Under the pieces are notes generated by a model. That model was not told the DNA's origin. It worked only from the letters and a program-made list of their open reading frames with translations, and did no database searches. The translations under genes were made by a program, and so were the position numbers. A stretch of DNA of 64,000 nt from Emcibacter nanhaiensis (GTDB lineage: Bacteria > Pseudomonadota > Alphaproteobacteria > Sphingomonadales > Emcibacteraceae): assembly GCF_006385175.1 (NCBI RefSeq), contig NZ_VFIY01000015.1, forward strand, positions 250,501 through 314,500, written 5' to 3'. Of the stretch, positions 24,466-32,966 are shown in pieces (positions within the stretch are counted from its first letter, which is position 1; the number at the start of each line of letters is the position of its first letter).

Positions 24466-24490
24466 TAAATTTCTATCCGCGGAGGGGAAC

Positions 24491-24760
24491 ATGAATGTTT
24501 TTGAAATGATCGTCCTTATCGTGCTGGTTAGCACACTTGGCAGCGCGATCATGTACTGGATCAAGTCAAAGCACGACAAAGGTATCGATTTTGACGAGCT
24601 TTCAAGCGAGCTGGGGCTGTCGGACAGCTACTGCAGCAAGCAGCAGATGAAGGCCTGCCTGGCCCGTATCGATCAGCTGGAGGAGCGGATCCGGGTTCTG
24701 GAGCGCATCGCCACTGACAAGGGCACTAACCTGGCCCATGAAATCGATAACCTGGCCTAA
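24491..24760 (+). CDS. PspB-like small membrane protein
   Basis: An 89-residue protein with one N-terminal membrane helix (MIVLIVLVSTLGSAIMYWI), a short loop containing two cysteines, and a helical end CLARIDQLEERIRVLERIATDKG that mirrors the ESRLNNIERIL segment of PspB. It therefore looks like a second PspB partner for the Cys-rich PspC-like protein just upstream. GGAGGGGAAC precedes the ATG. No other domain is visible. Confidence 0.7.
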   Translation: MNVFEMIVLIVLVSTLGSAIMYWIKSKHDKGIDFDELSSELGLSDSYCSKQQMKACLARIDQLEERIRVLERIATDKGTNLAHEIDNLA

Positions 24761-24805
24761 GCCACGGAACCCGACGATAAAGCAGAGAACACTGGAGGAC
24801 ATAAA

Positions 24806-25348
24806 ATGTTGCTGAAGGAACTGATTGTAGAGCCTGCCAATGACAATCCCTGTCGCGGGGTGTTGAAAGCCGGGGACCGCATATTTCCCTGTGCCCTTGG
24901 GAAACAGGGTCTTGTGGTGGACAAGCAGGAAGGGGATCATAAAACTCCCGTGGGGCAGTTTCCCCTGAGAACCGTTTTTTATCGCTTTGATAAGTTGTCT
25001 AAGCCGATTTATAGCCAGGTGCCCATGCTGGCCATCCTGGAGGAAGACGGCTGGTGCGATGACCCCGAGGATGCCGCCTATAACCAGCCGGTGATGCTGC
25101 CTTATCACGCCCGGGCGGAGCGGCTGTGGCGGGAGGATGAGCTCTATGACGTGCTGGTCGTCCTGGGCCAGAATGACGACCCGGTGGTGCCGGGCAAGGG
25201 CAGCGCCATCTTCCTGCATGTGGCCCGCGGCAACGACCCGGAAAGCTTTGAAGGCACCGAAGGCTGTGTCGCTCTGCAGAAGGAACACCTGCTGGAACTG
25301 CTGCCGAATTTGTCGCCTGAGACAACATTGAAAGTAATGGTCAACTAG
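24806..25348 (+). CDS. L,D-transpeptidase (YkuD-like) family protein
   Basis: A 180-residue YkuD-fold protein. The catalytic region is IFLHVARGNDPESFEGTEGC, which has the His, the Gly and the nucleophilic Cys of the HxnS/TxGCV motif, followed by VALQ. The N-terminal region (GDHKTPVGQFPLRTVFYR) is the usual first strand motif. These enzymes make or modify 3-3 peptidoglycan cross-links or attach proteins to the wall. No signal peptide is evident, so either export is unconventional or the protein acts in the cytosol. As the last gene of the psp run it links envelope stress to wall remodelling (inference). Confidence 0.85.
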   Translation: MLLKELIVEPANDNPCRGVLKAGDRIFPCALGKQGLVVDKQEGDHKTPVGQFPLRTVFYRFDKLSKPIYSQVPMLAILEEDGWCDDPEDAAYNQPVMLPYHARAERLWREDELYDVLVVLGQNDDPVVPGKGSAIFLHVARGNDPESFEGTEGCVALQKEHLLELLPNLSPETTLKVMVN

Positions 25349-25418
25349 ACTCTATCCCCGGCCTTCCGGCAACCAACAGAATTTCTTATTGGACTTCATG
25401 CGTCTGATATCTTCCACT

Positions 25419-25452
25419 CCCGGCCCCTGGTTTCAGGGTGCCGGGTTTTTTT
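25419..25452 (+). terminator. Terminator of the psp-LDT run
   Basis: Nested stem CCCGGC/GCCGGG enclosing CCCTG-GTTT-CAGGG, followed by seven T, 70 bases after the L,D-transpeptidase stop. Confidence 0.88.
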
Positions 25453-25473
25453 AGACAACTTCCTGAAGGGAGT

Positions 25474-26136
25474 TCAGTAGCCCGGTCGGGTGCCGAACAC
25501 CGCAGTGCCGACCCGCACATGGGTGGCGCCGTGCTTGATGGCGATTTCAAAGTCGCCGCTCATGCCCATGGACAGGATGCCGATGTTGTTGCGCCGGGCA
25601 ATCCCGGCCAGCAGGCCGAAATAGGGGGCCGGGTCCTCGCCGGCCGGCGGAATGCACATCAGTCCGGTCACGGGTAGGTTCAACTCGTCACGGCACAGGT
25701 CGATGAAGGCGTCGGCCTCGTCCGGATTGATGCCGGCCTTCTGCTCCTCGCGTCCCACATTGACCTGGACATAGACCTCGCGGCGAATGCCTTCCTCCTC
25801 AAAAATCCGGGCCAGGGTGCGGGCCAGTTTGAGCCGGTCCACGGTCTCGATCACATCGAACAGATGCACCGCCTGGCGCACTTTGTTGGTTTGCAGCGGC
25901 CCGATCAGGTGCAGGCGCACGTCAGGATACTGTTCCCTGAGCGCCGGCCATTTGTCCGCTGCTTCCTGGACCCGGTTTTCCCCGAACAGGCGTTGTCCCG
26001 CCTCCAGCACCGGCGTGATGACGTCAGCGCCATGCACCTTGGACACCGCCACCAGTTGGACACTTTCGGGGGCGCGGCCGGCGGCTTCGGCGGCGGCGGA
26101 AATTTTGCTCAGTACGTCTTCGAGGGCTCTGGTCAC
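25474..26136 (-). CDS. YggS/PLPBP-family pyridoxal phosphate homeostasis protein
   Basis: A 220-residue single-domain PLP-binding barrel. The Schiff-base lysine lies in VAVSKVHG (about residue 33), followed by FGENRVQEAADKW, HLIGPLQTNK, the QVNVGREEQKAG strand and LSMGMSGDFEIAIKHGATHVRVGTAVFG, the phosphate-binding motif. Members regulate free PLP and amino-acid pools rather than catalyse. The start is a GTG at 26136. It is divergent from the thiE-like gene with 28 bases between starts, so the two promoters must overlap. Confidence 0.93.
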   Translation of the reverse strand: MTRALEDVLSKISAAAEAAGRAPESVQLVAVSKVHGADVITPVLEAGQRLFGENRVQEAADKWPALREQYPDVRLHLIGPLQTNKVRQAVHLFDVIETVDRLKLARTLARIFEEEGIRREVYVQVNVGREEQKAGINPDEADAFIDLCRDELNLPVTGLMCIPPAGEDPAPYFGLLAGIARRNNIGILSMGMSGDFEIAIKHGATHVRVGTAVFGTRPGY

Positions 26137-26164
26137 AAAAGCTGTCCTGTGTTACTATAGGGCC

Positions 26165-26815
26165 ATGTCTTTACAGCGCCAGACCCTAGCAGCAATCGCT
26201 GCAGAGCTCAATCGGACAAATCAACATCACGGGTCGGAAACTCTGATTGACTTGCCACTTGGGCCAGCCCTTTACCTGACGGACACGGGAGTTCACCCTG
26301 ATCCGGTGCAGATCCCTGACCGTCTGCCGGCCACCAGTGTGGTTATTCTTCGCGATTATGATCATCCAGAACGGGAGGTTCTGGCCGCCCGACTGGCGGA
26401 AATGTGTCAGCGGCGCCGGCTTTATTTCTTTGTCGGCGGCGATGCTGCCCTTGCCCATCGGGTTGGGGCTCACGGGGTTCACCTGCCCGAGCGGCTGATT
26501 GACCGTCTACCCCGGTTGCGGCAGACATATCAGACTTTCCTGTTTACTGCGTCCTGCCATTCCGCTCGAGCCCTTTTGCGGGCCGAACGTCTTGGCGCCG
26601 ACGCGGTCCTGCTGTCCCCGGTGTTTCCCACCCACAGCCACGCCGAGACTTTTTCCCGTCCCGAGCGGACTCTTGGCGCCTGTCGGTTCAGGACGTTATG
26701 CCGCCGGAGCAACATACCTGTCTATGCACTCGGGGGACTCAATGTCGACACGGCGCCGCGACTCAGGCAGAGCACTCTGGCGGGGCTGGCCTCCATTCGC
26801 GGCTACGAAGGATAG
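26165..26815 (+). CDS. Thiamine-phosphate synthase-like (ThiE/TenI) protein
   Basis: A 216-residue TIM-barrel protein of the ThiE/TenI superfamily. Motifs: GAHGVHLPERL, the TASCHS strand, DAVLLSPVFPTHSHAE (pyrophosphate-binding in ThiE) and PVYALGGLN. The pattern is degenerate compared with canonical ThiE (LPE instead of LGQ, HSHAE instead of TxTK), so it could be a TenI-like or diverged enzyme instead of a working thiamine phosphate synthase. No TPP riboswitch or other thi gene is nearby. The ATG at 26165 is used; much longer in-frame extensions run through the opposite strand of yggS and are ignored. Confidence 0.75.
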   Translation: MSLQRQTLAAIAAELNRTNQHHGSETLIDLPLGPALYLTDTGVHPDPVQIPDRLPATSVVILRDYDHPEREVLAARLAEMCQRRRLYFFVGGDAALAHRVGAHGVHLPERLIDRLPRLRQTYQTFLFTASCHSARALLRAERLGADAVLLSPVFPTHSHAETFSRPERTLGACRFRTLCRRSNIPVYALGGLNVDTAPRLRQSTLAGLASIRGYEG

Positions 26816-26825
26816 AAATTCCTGG

Positions 26826-26867
26826 AAATTGACGCCTAGAAATTGACGCCTAGAAATTGACGTTGGT
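26826..26867. repeat. 14-bp tandem repeat (three units) across a stop codon
   Basis: AAATTGACGCCTAG recurs with a 14-base period at 26826, 26840 and 26854 (the last unit is partial). On the minus strand this is the last three codons plus stop (VNF-stop) of the barrel gene followed by repeats of the same bases. See the related repeats at 32930-32961 and 40672-40741. Confidence 0.85.
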
Positions 26868-27761
26868 GCCCAGGATAAAGACCTGGGTATCGGACAGGGG
26901 ATCCTGTTCCGCATTCTGGCCATAGGTGTAATAGGTGAAGCGGCCGGTGAAATGCAGGTTCGGCCGCAGGCTGTAGCCGCCGCCGAGTTCCAGCGCATAA
27001 ACCTTGTCGAAATAATCCACGGTAGAGGACAGATAATTATATTCCTGGCTGCGGCGGTATTCGGCAAAGCGCAAATCGGTGAACCAGCTGCGGCCCCGGT
27101 AGCCGAGGCCCACGTCATAGCCGCTCAGGTTCTGTTCTGACAGGCTTTTTTCCCGGCTGAAGGAGGCGCCGATGGAAAATCCGGCATAGGCCAGATCCAG
27201 CGACAGGTTGTAAACCTGCCGGTTGCGCAGGTCGTACTGGGACCCGTCATAAAGCGGTGACAGGATTGATGAGGGGCTGACCAGGAAGCTGGAGCCCACT
27301 GAAATATCAAAGGTATCCGGATCCATGCTGCGATCGGCCGGCCCGTAGGAGAAGGTCACCTGGTTGCCCGCCATCAGGCCGTCGAACAGGCCGCTGGACA
27401 ATTGTACGCCGCCGCTGGAGATATCCATGGGCTGCATGCTGAACAATATGGACGGCTTGCTTTCAGAAGATTTTTCCACCTTGAAGGAGGCTTTCTTTTT
27501 GCGGTTTTCTTCTTCGGCCGGGTCGGTGAAATAGATATACTGATCGGCGGTTTCTGCAGTGGGCTCATCAAGAATGATTTCCACCTCGTCAGAATGACCT
27601 TGTGACTGTTTCCGGGTCTGCCGGGATTCGTCGAAAGAAACAGAGAGCGGCTGCATCTCGAAGGAAACGGTTTCCACCTTCATCTGGGCATGGGCAACGG
27701 TGCCGGTCAGGATAAAGCCGACGGTGCTTGCCAGTATCAATGTGCCAGTGGGCCGTTTCAA
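26850..27761 (-). CDS. Predicted outer-membrane beta-barrel protein
   Basis: A 303-residue exported protein: signal peptide MKRPTGTLILASTVGFILTG with cleavage near AHAQ, a low-complexity charged segment (about 45-95), and from about residue 105 a series of alternating-polarity strands (TFSYGPADRS, YNLSLDLAYAGFSIGASFS, LHFTGRFTYYTY) ending in a C-terminal phenylalanine (GTNVNF), the BAM recognition signature. It looks like a medium-sized porin-like barrel of about ten to twelve strands. I do not recognise a named family. Its C-terminal codons and stop are part of a tandem repeat. It is convergent with the thiE-like gene. Confidence 0.75.
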   Translation of the reverse strand: MKRPTGTLILASTVGFILTGTVAHAQMKVETVSFEMQPLSVSFDESRQTRKQSQGHSDEVEIILDEPTAETADQYIYFTDPAEEENRKKKASFKVEKSSESKPSILFSMQPMDISSGGVQLSSGLFDGLMAGNQVTFSYGPADRSMDPDTFDISVGSSFLVSPSSILSPLYDGSQYDLRNRQVYNLSLDLAYAGFSIGASFSREKSLSEQNLSGYDVGLGYRGRSWFTDLRFAEYRRSQEYNYLSSTVDYFDKVYALELGGGYSLRPNLHFTGRFTYYTYGQNAEQDPLSDTQVFILGTNVNF

Positions 27762-28109
27762 GGGTGTTTCCTCATTATATTCTGGTTACTTTTCAAGCTA
27801 CCCACAAAGACTGCCTGATCTTTATTGTTATAGTGTGACAGTATAAAGTCTGCCGCCGAAAAATCAAATGGATTCCATGGCATTCGGCGCTGATGCTGAT
27901 GTATTTTGTCAGCAGGTTTGTCCGCCGGCAACTGCCGCGTGGCCCGACGGCGGGACACAGTTTGGCCAAGAAAATCTTGTCTGATTTCAGACAAACGGAT
28001 AAACAGCTTTAATAAGCGAAAGTCAAGGGGTATGATGCCCCGGATTGTGAAAACCTGGTGACAGGAAAAACAACGAATTACTGATGCGTAACAGACGAAT
28101 GGAAGTTGC
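27762..28109. other. 348-bp gap with two inverted repeats, no gene
   Basis: Divergent promoter region of the barrel gene and the DUF3576 lipoprotein. It contains a long imperfect hairpin (27919-27957, TGTCCGCCG with CGGCGGGACA) and a perfect 8-bp inverted repeat TTGTCTGATTTCAGACAA (27977-27994). No reading frame with a ribosome-binding site is convincing; either repeat could be an operator. Confidence 0.5.
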
Positions 28110-28616
28110 ATGATTTTTAAGCGGATAAAAAATACAATGGCAGGAGGCAGACAGGGGATGGGCGTGAAGTTTGCCGCACTTTCAATTCTGGCGGCAATGA
28201 TGTTTTCCCTCGGCGGCTGCAGCATTTTCGGCGGCGGTGACAAAGGGGCATCCGAAGCCAGGCTCGAAGCGGCAGAAGAAGTCTATCAGATCGGTGTTAA
28301 TGCCTATCTGTGGCGGGCCAGCCTGGATACCATCAATTTCATGCCGATCTTGCAGGCTGACCAGTCCAGCGGTGTGATTCTGACCGACTGGCAGACCAAT
28401 CCGCGTGACGCCAGCGAGCGCACCAAGGCAGAAATCCAGATCGTCGGCAAAAAGCTGCGGGCCGATGCGGTGAAGGTGGTGATCCACCGGCAGCAGAAGC
28501 AGGAGGGTGACTGGGTCAGCGTCGGGCCGCGTCCCGGGGCCGAATTTAAGCTGACCAATGCGATTCTTTTGCAGGCAAGGGCGCTGCGGCGGAATAATGC
28601 CCCGCTGAAAAACTGA
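28110..28616 (+). CDS. DUF3576-family lipoprotein
   Basis: A 168-residue lipoprotein with a lipobox LGGC (Cys at about 37), followed by a GGG linker. The mature part (ASEARLEAAEEVYQIGVNAYLWRASLDTINFMPILQAD, TDWQTNPRDASERTKAEIQIVGKKLRADAVKV) matches the DUF3576 family that commonly precedes leuS in alphaproteobacteria. Function is unknown. The ATG at 28110 has GGAAG just upstream; ATG 28158 after AGGGG gives a shorter signal peptide and is an alternative. Between it and leuS is a 125-base leader with an inverted repeat. Confidence 0.85.
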   Translation: MIFKRIKNTMAGGRQGMGVKFAALSILAAMMFSLGGCSIFGGGDKGASEARLEAAEEVYQIGVNAYLWRASLDTINFMPILQADQSSGVILTDWQTNPRDASERTKAEIQIVGKKLRADAVKVVIHRQQKQEGDWVSVGPRPGAEFKLTNAILLQARALRRNNAPLKN

Positions 28617-28741
28617 CCGGCTGCCGCCGGAAACAACAGGCACCAAAAACACAGGATCCGTCATTGGCTGTGCCGCGACGGGTCCTCCTTGATTTGAAAT
28701 CAGGGATTTAAGATCAGGACCAGAGATCAGGAAGTATAAGA

Positions 28742-31309
28742 ATGACACGCTATAATGCCGGTGTGACCGAAGCAAAATGGCAAAAAGTCTGGGATGACCA
28801 GCAAACCTTCAAGGCCGCCGAAGATCCGTCAAAACCGAAATATTATGTGCTGGAGATGTTCCCCTATCCCTCCGGCCGCATTCACATGGGCCATGTGCGC
28901 AACTATACCCAGGGTGACGTGGTGGCGCGCTACCGTCGCGCTGCCGGCTTTAATGTGCTGCATCCCATGGGCTGGGACGCCTTCGGCATGCCGGCGGAAA
29001 ATGCCGCCATGGAAAACAAGGTGCATCCGGCCAAATGGACTTATGAAAATATCGACCATATGAAGGGCCAGCTCAAGCAGATGGGGCTGTCGCTGGACTG
29101 GTCGCGGGAGATCGCGACCTGCGATCCCGATTATTACGGCAAGGAACAGGCCATGTTCCTGGATTTCCTGGAAGCCGGTCTGGTCTATCGCAAGGAAAGC
29201 TGGGTTAACTGGGACCCGGTGGACAATACGGTGCTGGCCAATGAACAGGTGGTGGATGGTTGCGGCTGGCGCTCCGGCGCGCCGGTGGAACGGCGCAAGC
29301 TGAGCCAGTGGTTCCTGAAAATCACCGATTTTGCCGACGAACTGAATACGGCGCTGGCGTCCCTCGGGCGCTGGCCGGACAAGGTCCGGTCCATGCAGGA
29401 AAACTGGATCGGCCGCTCGGAAGGCCTGAAACTGAACTTCAGCATCCATGGTGTCGACGGCTACGACAGTCTGGAAATCTATACCACCCGGCCGGACACC
29501 CTGTTCGGCGCCTGCGGCATGGCGGTGGCGGCTGACCACCCGCTGGCGGAAAAGCTGGCGGCTGACAATCCGGAGCTGGCGGCCTTTATCGAGGAGTGCC
29601 GCAAAGGTGCGACCACCGAGGAAGCCATCGAGAAGATGGAAAAGAAAGGTTTCGATACCGGGATCAAGGCCACGAGCCCGTTCGAGCCCGGACGGGAACT
29701 GCCGGTCTTTGTCGCCAATTTCGTGCTGATGCATTACGGCACCGGCGCCATCTTCATGTCCGCGGCCCACGACCAGCGCGATCTGGACTTCGCCCATAAA
29801 TACGGCCTGGAGGTGCGCACCGTGGTCTCCCCGGACGGCGACGGTAACTTCAAGGTTGACCGCGAGGCCTATCTCGAGCCCGGCATCATGATCAACAGTG
29901 ACTTCCTCAATGGCCTCGACAATGCCAAAGCAAAGGCGGCGATGATCGACAAGGCCGAGGAAATGGGCGTGGGCGAACGCACCATCAATTTCCGTCTGCG
30001 CGACTGGGGCGTGTCCCGCCAGCGCTACTGGGGGGCGCCGATCCCGGTGATCCACTGTGACGGCTGCGGCGTGGTGCCGGTGCCGAAGGCTGACCTGCCG
30101 GTGAAACTGCCGGACGATGTCAGTTTCGACAAGCCGGGCAACCCGCTGGACCATCATCCGAGCTGGAAGAATGTGGACTGCCCGTCCTGCGGCAAGCCCG
30201 CGCGCCGGGAAACGGACACCTTCGATACCTTCATCGATTCCAGCTGGTATTTTGCCCGCTTCACCTCGCCGACTTCGGAGCTGCCGTTTGACCGGGCGGC
30301 GGCCGACTACTGGCTGCCGGTGGACCAGTATGTGGGCGGGGTTGAGCACGCGATCCTGCATCTGTTGTATTCCCGCTTTTTTACCCGGGCCATGAAAAAG
30401 GTTGGCCTGCTGGATATTGACGAGCCGTTTGACGGCCTGTTCACCCAGGGCATGGTGTGCCACGAGACCTATCAGGACGGGGCCGGCGCCTGGATCAGCC
30501 CGGCCGAGCTGGTGAAGCAGGAAGACGGCAGTTATCTGACCCGCAAGGACGGCGAGCCGGTGACGGTCGGCCGCTCCATCAAAATGTCCAAGTCGAAGAA
30601 GAATGTGATCGATCCGACGGAAATCATCGACCAGTATGGCGCCGACACGGCCCGCTGGTTTATGCTGTCCGACAGCCCGCCGGAGCGCGACCTGGAATGG
30701 ACCGAGGAAGGCATCGAGGGTGCCTGGCGCTTCAGCCAGCGTCTGTGGCGGCTGGTGACCGGCAATATTGAGGCGACCGCTGATGTTGCGTCCGACGAGC
30801 CGGCAGCCTTCAGCAAGCAGGCCCAGGACCTGCGCCGCATGAGCCACCAGAGCATCGCCCAGGTCGGCAAGGATATCGAGAATTTCCATTTCAACAGCGC
30901 TGTGGCCCAGCTGTATAAATTCGCCAACGCCATCGGCGCCTTTGATTGCGATGGCAGTGACGGCGATCTTTTTGCCCTGCATGAAGCGCTGGTGACTATC
31001 GTCCAGCTGTGCGCGCCGATGATGCCGCACCTGGCCGAGGAAATGTGGCAACAGCTTGGCGGCGAAGGTCTGGTGACCAATGCCCCTTGGCCGGTGGCCC
31101 GGGCCGAACTGATGCAGGAAAGTTCTGTCACCATTGCGGTCCAGGTGCGCGGCAAGCTGCGCGACACCATGGAAGTGGCCAAGGACATGGACAAGGCCGA
31201 GGTGGAGAGGCTGGCGCTTGAACTGCCGAAAGTGAAAAGCAGTATTGAGGGCCAGGAAATCCGCAAAGTGATTGTGGTGCCCAACAAGATCGTTAATATT
31301 GTTGTCTAG
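28742..31309 (+). CDS. leuS: Leucyl-tRNA synthetase
   Basis: An 855-residue class I synthetase of normal length. The HIGH-type motif is [15 protein letters not shown] (about 40-54), the CP1 editing domain spans about 225-415 with [10 protein letters not shown], the KMSKS loop is KMSKSKKN near residue 615, and a C-terminal anticodon-binding region is followed by the LeuS-specific end domain. It charges tRNALeu and edits isoleucine and norvaline mistakes. Gene order leuS-lptE-holA is the normal alphaproteobacterial one. Confidence 0.98.
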   Translation: MTRYNAGVTEAKWQKVWDDQQTFKAAEDPSKPKYYVLEMFPYPSGRIHMGHVRNYTQGDVVARYRRAAGFNVLHPMGWDAFGMPAENAAMENKVHPAKWTYENIDHMKGQLKQMGLSLDWSREIATCDPDYYGKEQAMFLDFLEAGLVYRKESWVNWDPVDNTVLANEQVVDGCGWRSGAPVERRKLSQWFLKITDFADELNTALASLGRWPDKVRSMQENWIGRSEGLKLNFSIHGVDGYDSLEIYTTRPDTLFGACGMAVAADHPLAEKLAADNPELAAFIEECRKGATTEEAIEKMEKKGFDTGIKATSPFEPGRELPVFVANFVLMHYGTGAIFMSAAHDQRDLDFAHKYGLEVRTVVSPDGDGNFKVDREAYLEPGIMINSDFLNGLDNAKAKAAMIDKAEEMGVGERTINFRLRDWGVSRQRYWGAPIPVIHCDGCGVVPVPKADLPVKLPDDVSFDKPGNPLDHHPSWKNVDCPSCGKPARRETDTFDTFIDSSWYFARFTSPTSELPFDRAAADYWLPVDQYVGGVEHAILHLLYSRFFTRAMKKVGLLDIDEPFDGLFTQGMVCHETYQDGAGAWISPAELVKQEDGSYLTRKDGEPVTVGRSIKMSKSKKNVIDPTEIIDQYGADTARWFMLSDSPPERDLEWTEEGIEGAWRFSQRLWRLVTGNIEATADVASDEPAAFSKQAQDLRRMSHQSIAQVGKDIENFHFNSAVAQLYKFANAIGAFDCDGSDGDLFALHEALVTIVQLCAPMMPHLAEEMWQQLGGEGLVTNAPWPVARAELMQESSVTIAVQVRGKLRDTMEVAKDMDKAEVERLALELPKVKSSIEGQEIRKVIVVPNKIVNIVV

Positions 31310-31337
31310 ATTGTCTCATAGGGAACCTGCAGGTTAC

Positions 31338-31889
31338 ATGCTCAGAACCGGACTAGTTGCTTTATTGCTGATGACCCTTGCCTCTTGTGGCTTCCGGCCC
31401 ATGTACGGCAGCGCGTCCGGTCAGGGCCGGGAGCTGGAACAGACCATGGCCAACATCCGGGTCGAGGATATCCGCGATGCTGACGGGCGCAATTCCCGTA
31501 TCGGCCAGGTTATCCGCAATAATATGATGAGCCGGCTCAGGGCCAAAGGATCGCAGGCGTCGGTGGAATATTCCCTGAACATCAAATTCCAGGTGGAAGA
31601 GCACGGCTATGGCTTTACCGAGGATGAATCGGTTACGGCCCAGAGTCTGAAGCTGACAGCGCTTTATATCCTCGAGGATATTGCGACCGGCGAAAAGGTG
31701 ATGGAGGATGCGGCCCGGGCGCTGGTGACCTTTGACCTGGTGCAGTCGGACTATTCCAACATGGTGGCCCGCAATGCGGCGCTGAAACGGCTGTCGGAGG
31801 AAGTAACCACCCGGATCACCACGCGGATCGGCGCCTTTTTCAGCGCCCGCCAGCAGCAACAGCAGAAAGAGGTCTCGGCCGGCCAATGA
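31338..31889 (+). CDS. lptE: LPS-assembly lipoprotein LptE
   Basis: A 183-residue outer-membrane lipoprotein, the plug partner of LptD in LPS export. Signal peptide LRTGLVALLLMTLASCGFRPMYG with a lipobox LASC; the CGFRPMYG sequence after the lipid anchor is the LptE hallmark. The ATG at 31338 was chosen because it begins the signal peptide; in-frame codons upstream overlap the leuS end. Its last codons overlap holA by four bases, so the two are co-translated. The C-terminus is Gln-rich. Confidence 0.9.
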   Translation: MLRTGLVALLLMTLASCGFRPMYGSASGQGRELEQTMANIRVEDIRDADGRNSRIGQVIRNNMMSRLRAKGSQASVEYSLNIKFQVEEHGYGFTEDESVTAQSLKLTALYILEDIATGEKVMEDAARALVTFDLVQSDYSNMVARNAALKRLSEEVTTRITTRIGAFFSARQQQQQKEVSAGQ

Positions 31890-32938
31890 AGATTCAATAC
31901 CGCGACATTGAAAGCCAGGTCAAAAAACTGGACCCCAAATATGTAGCGGTGCTGGTCTATGGCCCTGATGAGGGGCTGGTGCGGGAGCGGGCCGAGAAGA
32001 TTGCACGGCAGGTGGTTGAGGATCTGAAAGATCCGTTTCTGGTTGCGAGCCTTGATCCCGATACCCTGAAGTCCGAACCGGCGCTTCTGGCTGACGAGGC
32101 CGCCGCTATTTCCATGATGGGCGGCCGCCGGGTGGTCCGGGTGGACGGGGCCGGGGAGAACGCCAGGGAAGCCGCCAAATCTTTTCTCGACAGCGCACAG
32201 GAAACGAACCGGGAAGACGGCCTGGTGGTGATTGCGGCCGGCAACCTGAAGCCGTCTTCCGGGCTGCGCAAGCTGTTTGAAGGCGCCAAGAATGCGGCCG
32301 CCATTCCCTGTTACGAGGACAACCAGGCGGCGCTGGAGGGGCTGATCCTGTCAGTGATGCGGGACAATAACCTGCGCATCGAACCGGATGCGGTGGCCTA
32401 CCTGCAGGCCAATATGGGCAGCGACCGCATGATATCCAGGAGCGAGCTGGAAAAGCTGGTGACCTATATGGGCAAGGTGCCGGAAGGACAGACGCTGACG
32501 GTTACGCTGGACGATGCCCGGGCCTGTGTCGGTGACAGCGGCGCCCTGACCCTGGATATGATCGCCAAAGCGACCAGTGGCGGCGACCTGCGTAATCTTG
32601 ACGATGTGTTGTTCAAATCCTTCAATCGCGGGGAAAATCCCATCAGTATTCTCTATGCGGTGTCCCGGCGCCTGCAGCGCATGCATTTTGTCCGCGGGAT
32701 GATGGACCAGGGACAGGGAATGGAGCAGGCCATGGGCAAACTGATGCCCCGGGTGTTTCCGATGGAGGCGGCCCAGTTCAAGGCGCACCTCGGCAAATGG
32801 ACCACGGACAGCCTCAGCCGGGCGCTGGAAATTGTCATGCTGGCGGAGCAGGACTGCAAGACCACGGACATGCCGGCGGAAACCATCTGCGCCCGGGCCT
32901 GCCTCAGGATTGCCAATGCGGCGCGGGCCAGGCGTTAA
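31886..32938 (+). CDS. holA: DNA polymerase III delta subunit
   Basis: A 350-residue HolA clamp-loader subunit. The N-terminal domain starts VAVLVYGPDEGLVRERAEKI, continues with DEAAAISMMGGRRVVRVDGAG, and the helical collar domain carries DMIAKATSGGDLRNLDDVLF and ISILYAVSRRLQRMHFVRGM. Delta opens the beta clamp. The ATG overlaps the lptE stop. The end of the gene shows an imperfect 16-bp direct repeat spanning the stop codon. Confidence 0.93.
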   Translation: MKIQYRDIESQVKKLDPKYVAVLVYGPDEGLVRERAEKIARQVVEDLKDPFLVASLDPDTLKSEPALLADEAAAISMMGGRRVVRVDGAGENAREAAKSFLDSAQETNREDGLVVIAAGNLKPSSGLRKLFEGAKNAAAIPCYEDNQAALEGLILSVMRDNNLRIEPDAVAYLQANMGSDRMISRSELEKLVTYMGKVPEGQTLTVTLDDARACVGDSGALTLDMIAKATSGGDLRNLDDVLFKSFNRGENPISILYAVSRRLQRMHFVRGMMDQGQGMEQAMGKLMPRVFPMEAAQFKAHLGKWTTDSLSRALEIVMLAEQDCKTTDMPAETICARACLRIANAARARR

Positions 32939-32961
32939 ATTCCCAAGGCGCTAAATTCACC
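32930..32961. repeat. 16-bp imperfect direct repeat across the holA stop codon
   Basis: AGGCGTTAAATTCCCA (32930-32945) is followed directly by AGGCGCTAAATTCACC (32946-32961). The first copy contains the last codons and TAA of holA. Confidence 0.6.
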
Positions 32962-32966
32962 GCATC

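Noticed and set aside
26137-26164. TPP riboswitch before the thiE-like gene
   Set aside because: The gap is only 28 bases, too short for a thi-box aptamer, and no conserved TPP core is present.
25787-26164. Long in-frame N-terminal extension of the thiE-like protein
   Set aside because: It is the opposite strand of yggS; its Arg/Ser/Thr-rich sequence has no domain, and the ATG at 26165 fits the barrel start.
28829-31051. 740-codon minus-strand frame over leuS
   Set aside because: Antisense to leuS, biased composition (Arg/His/Val/Gly), no domain; a shadow frame.
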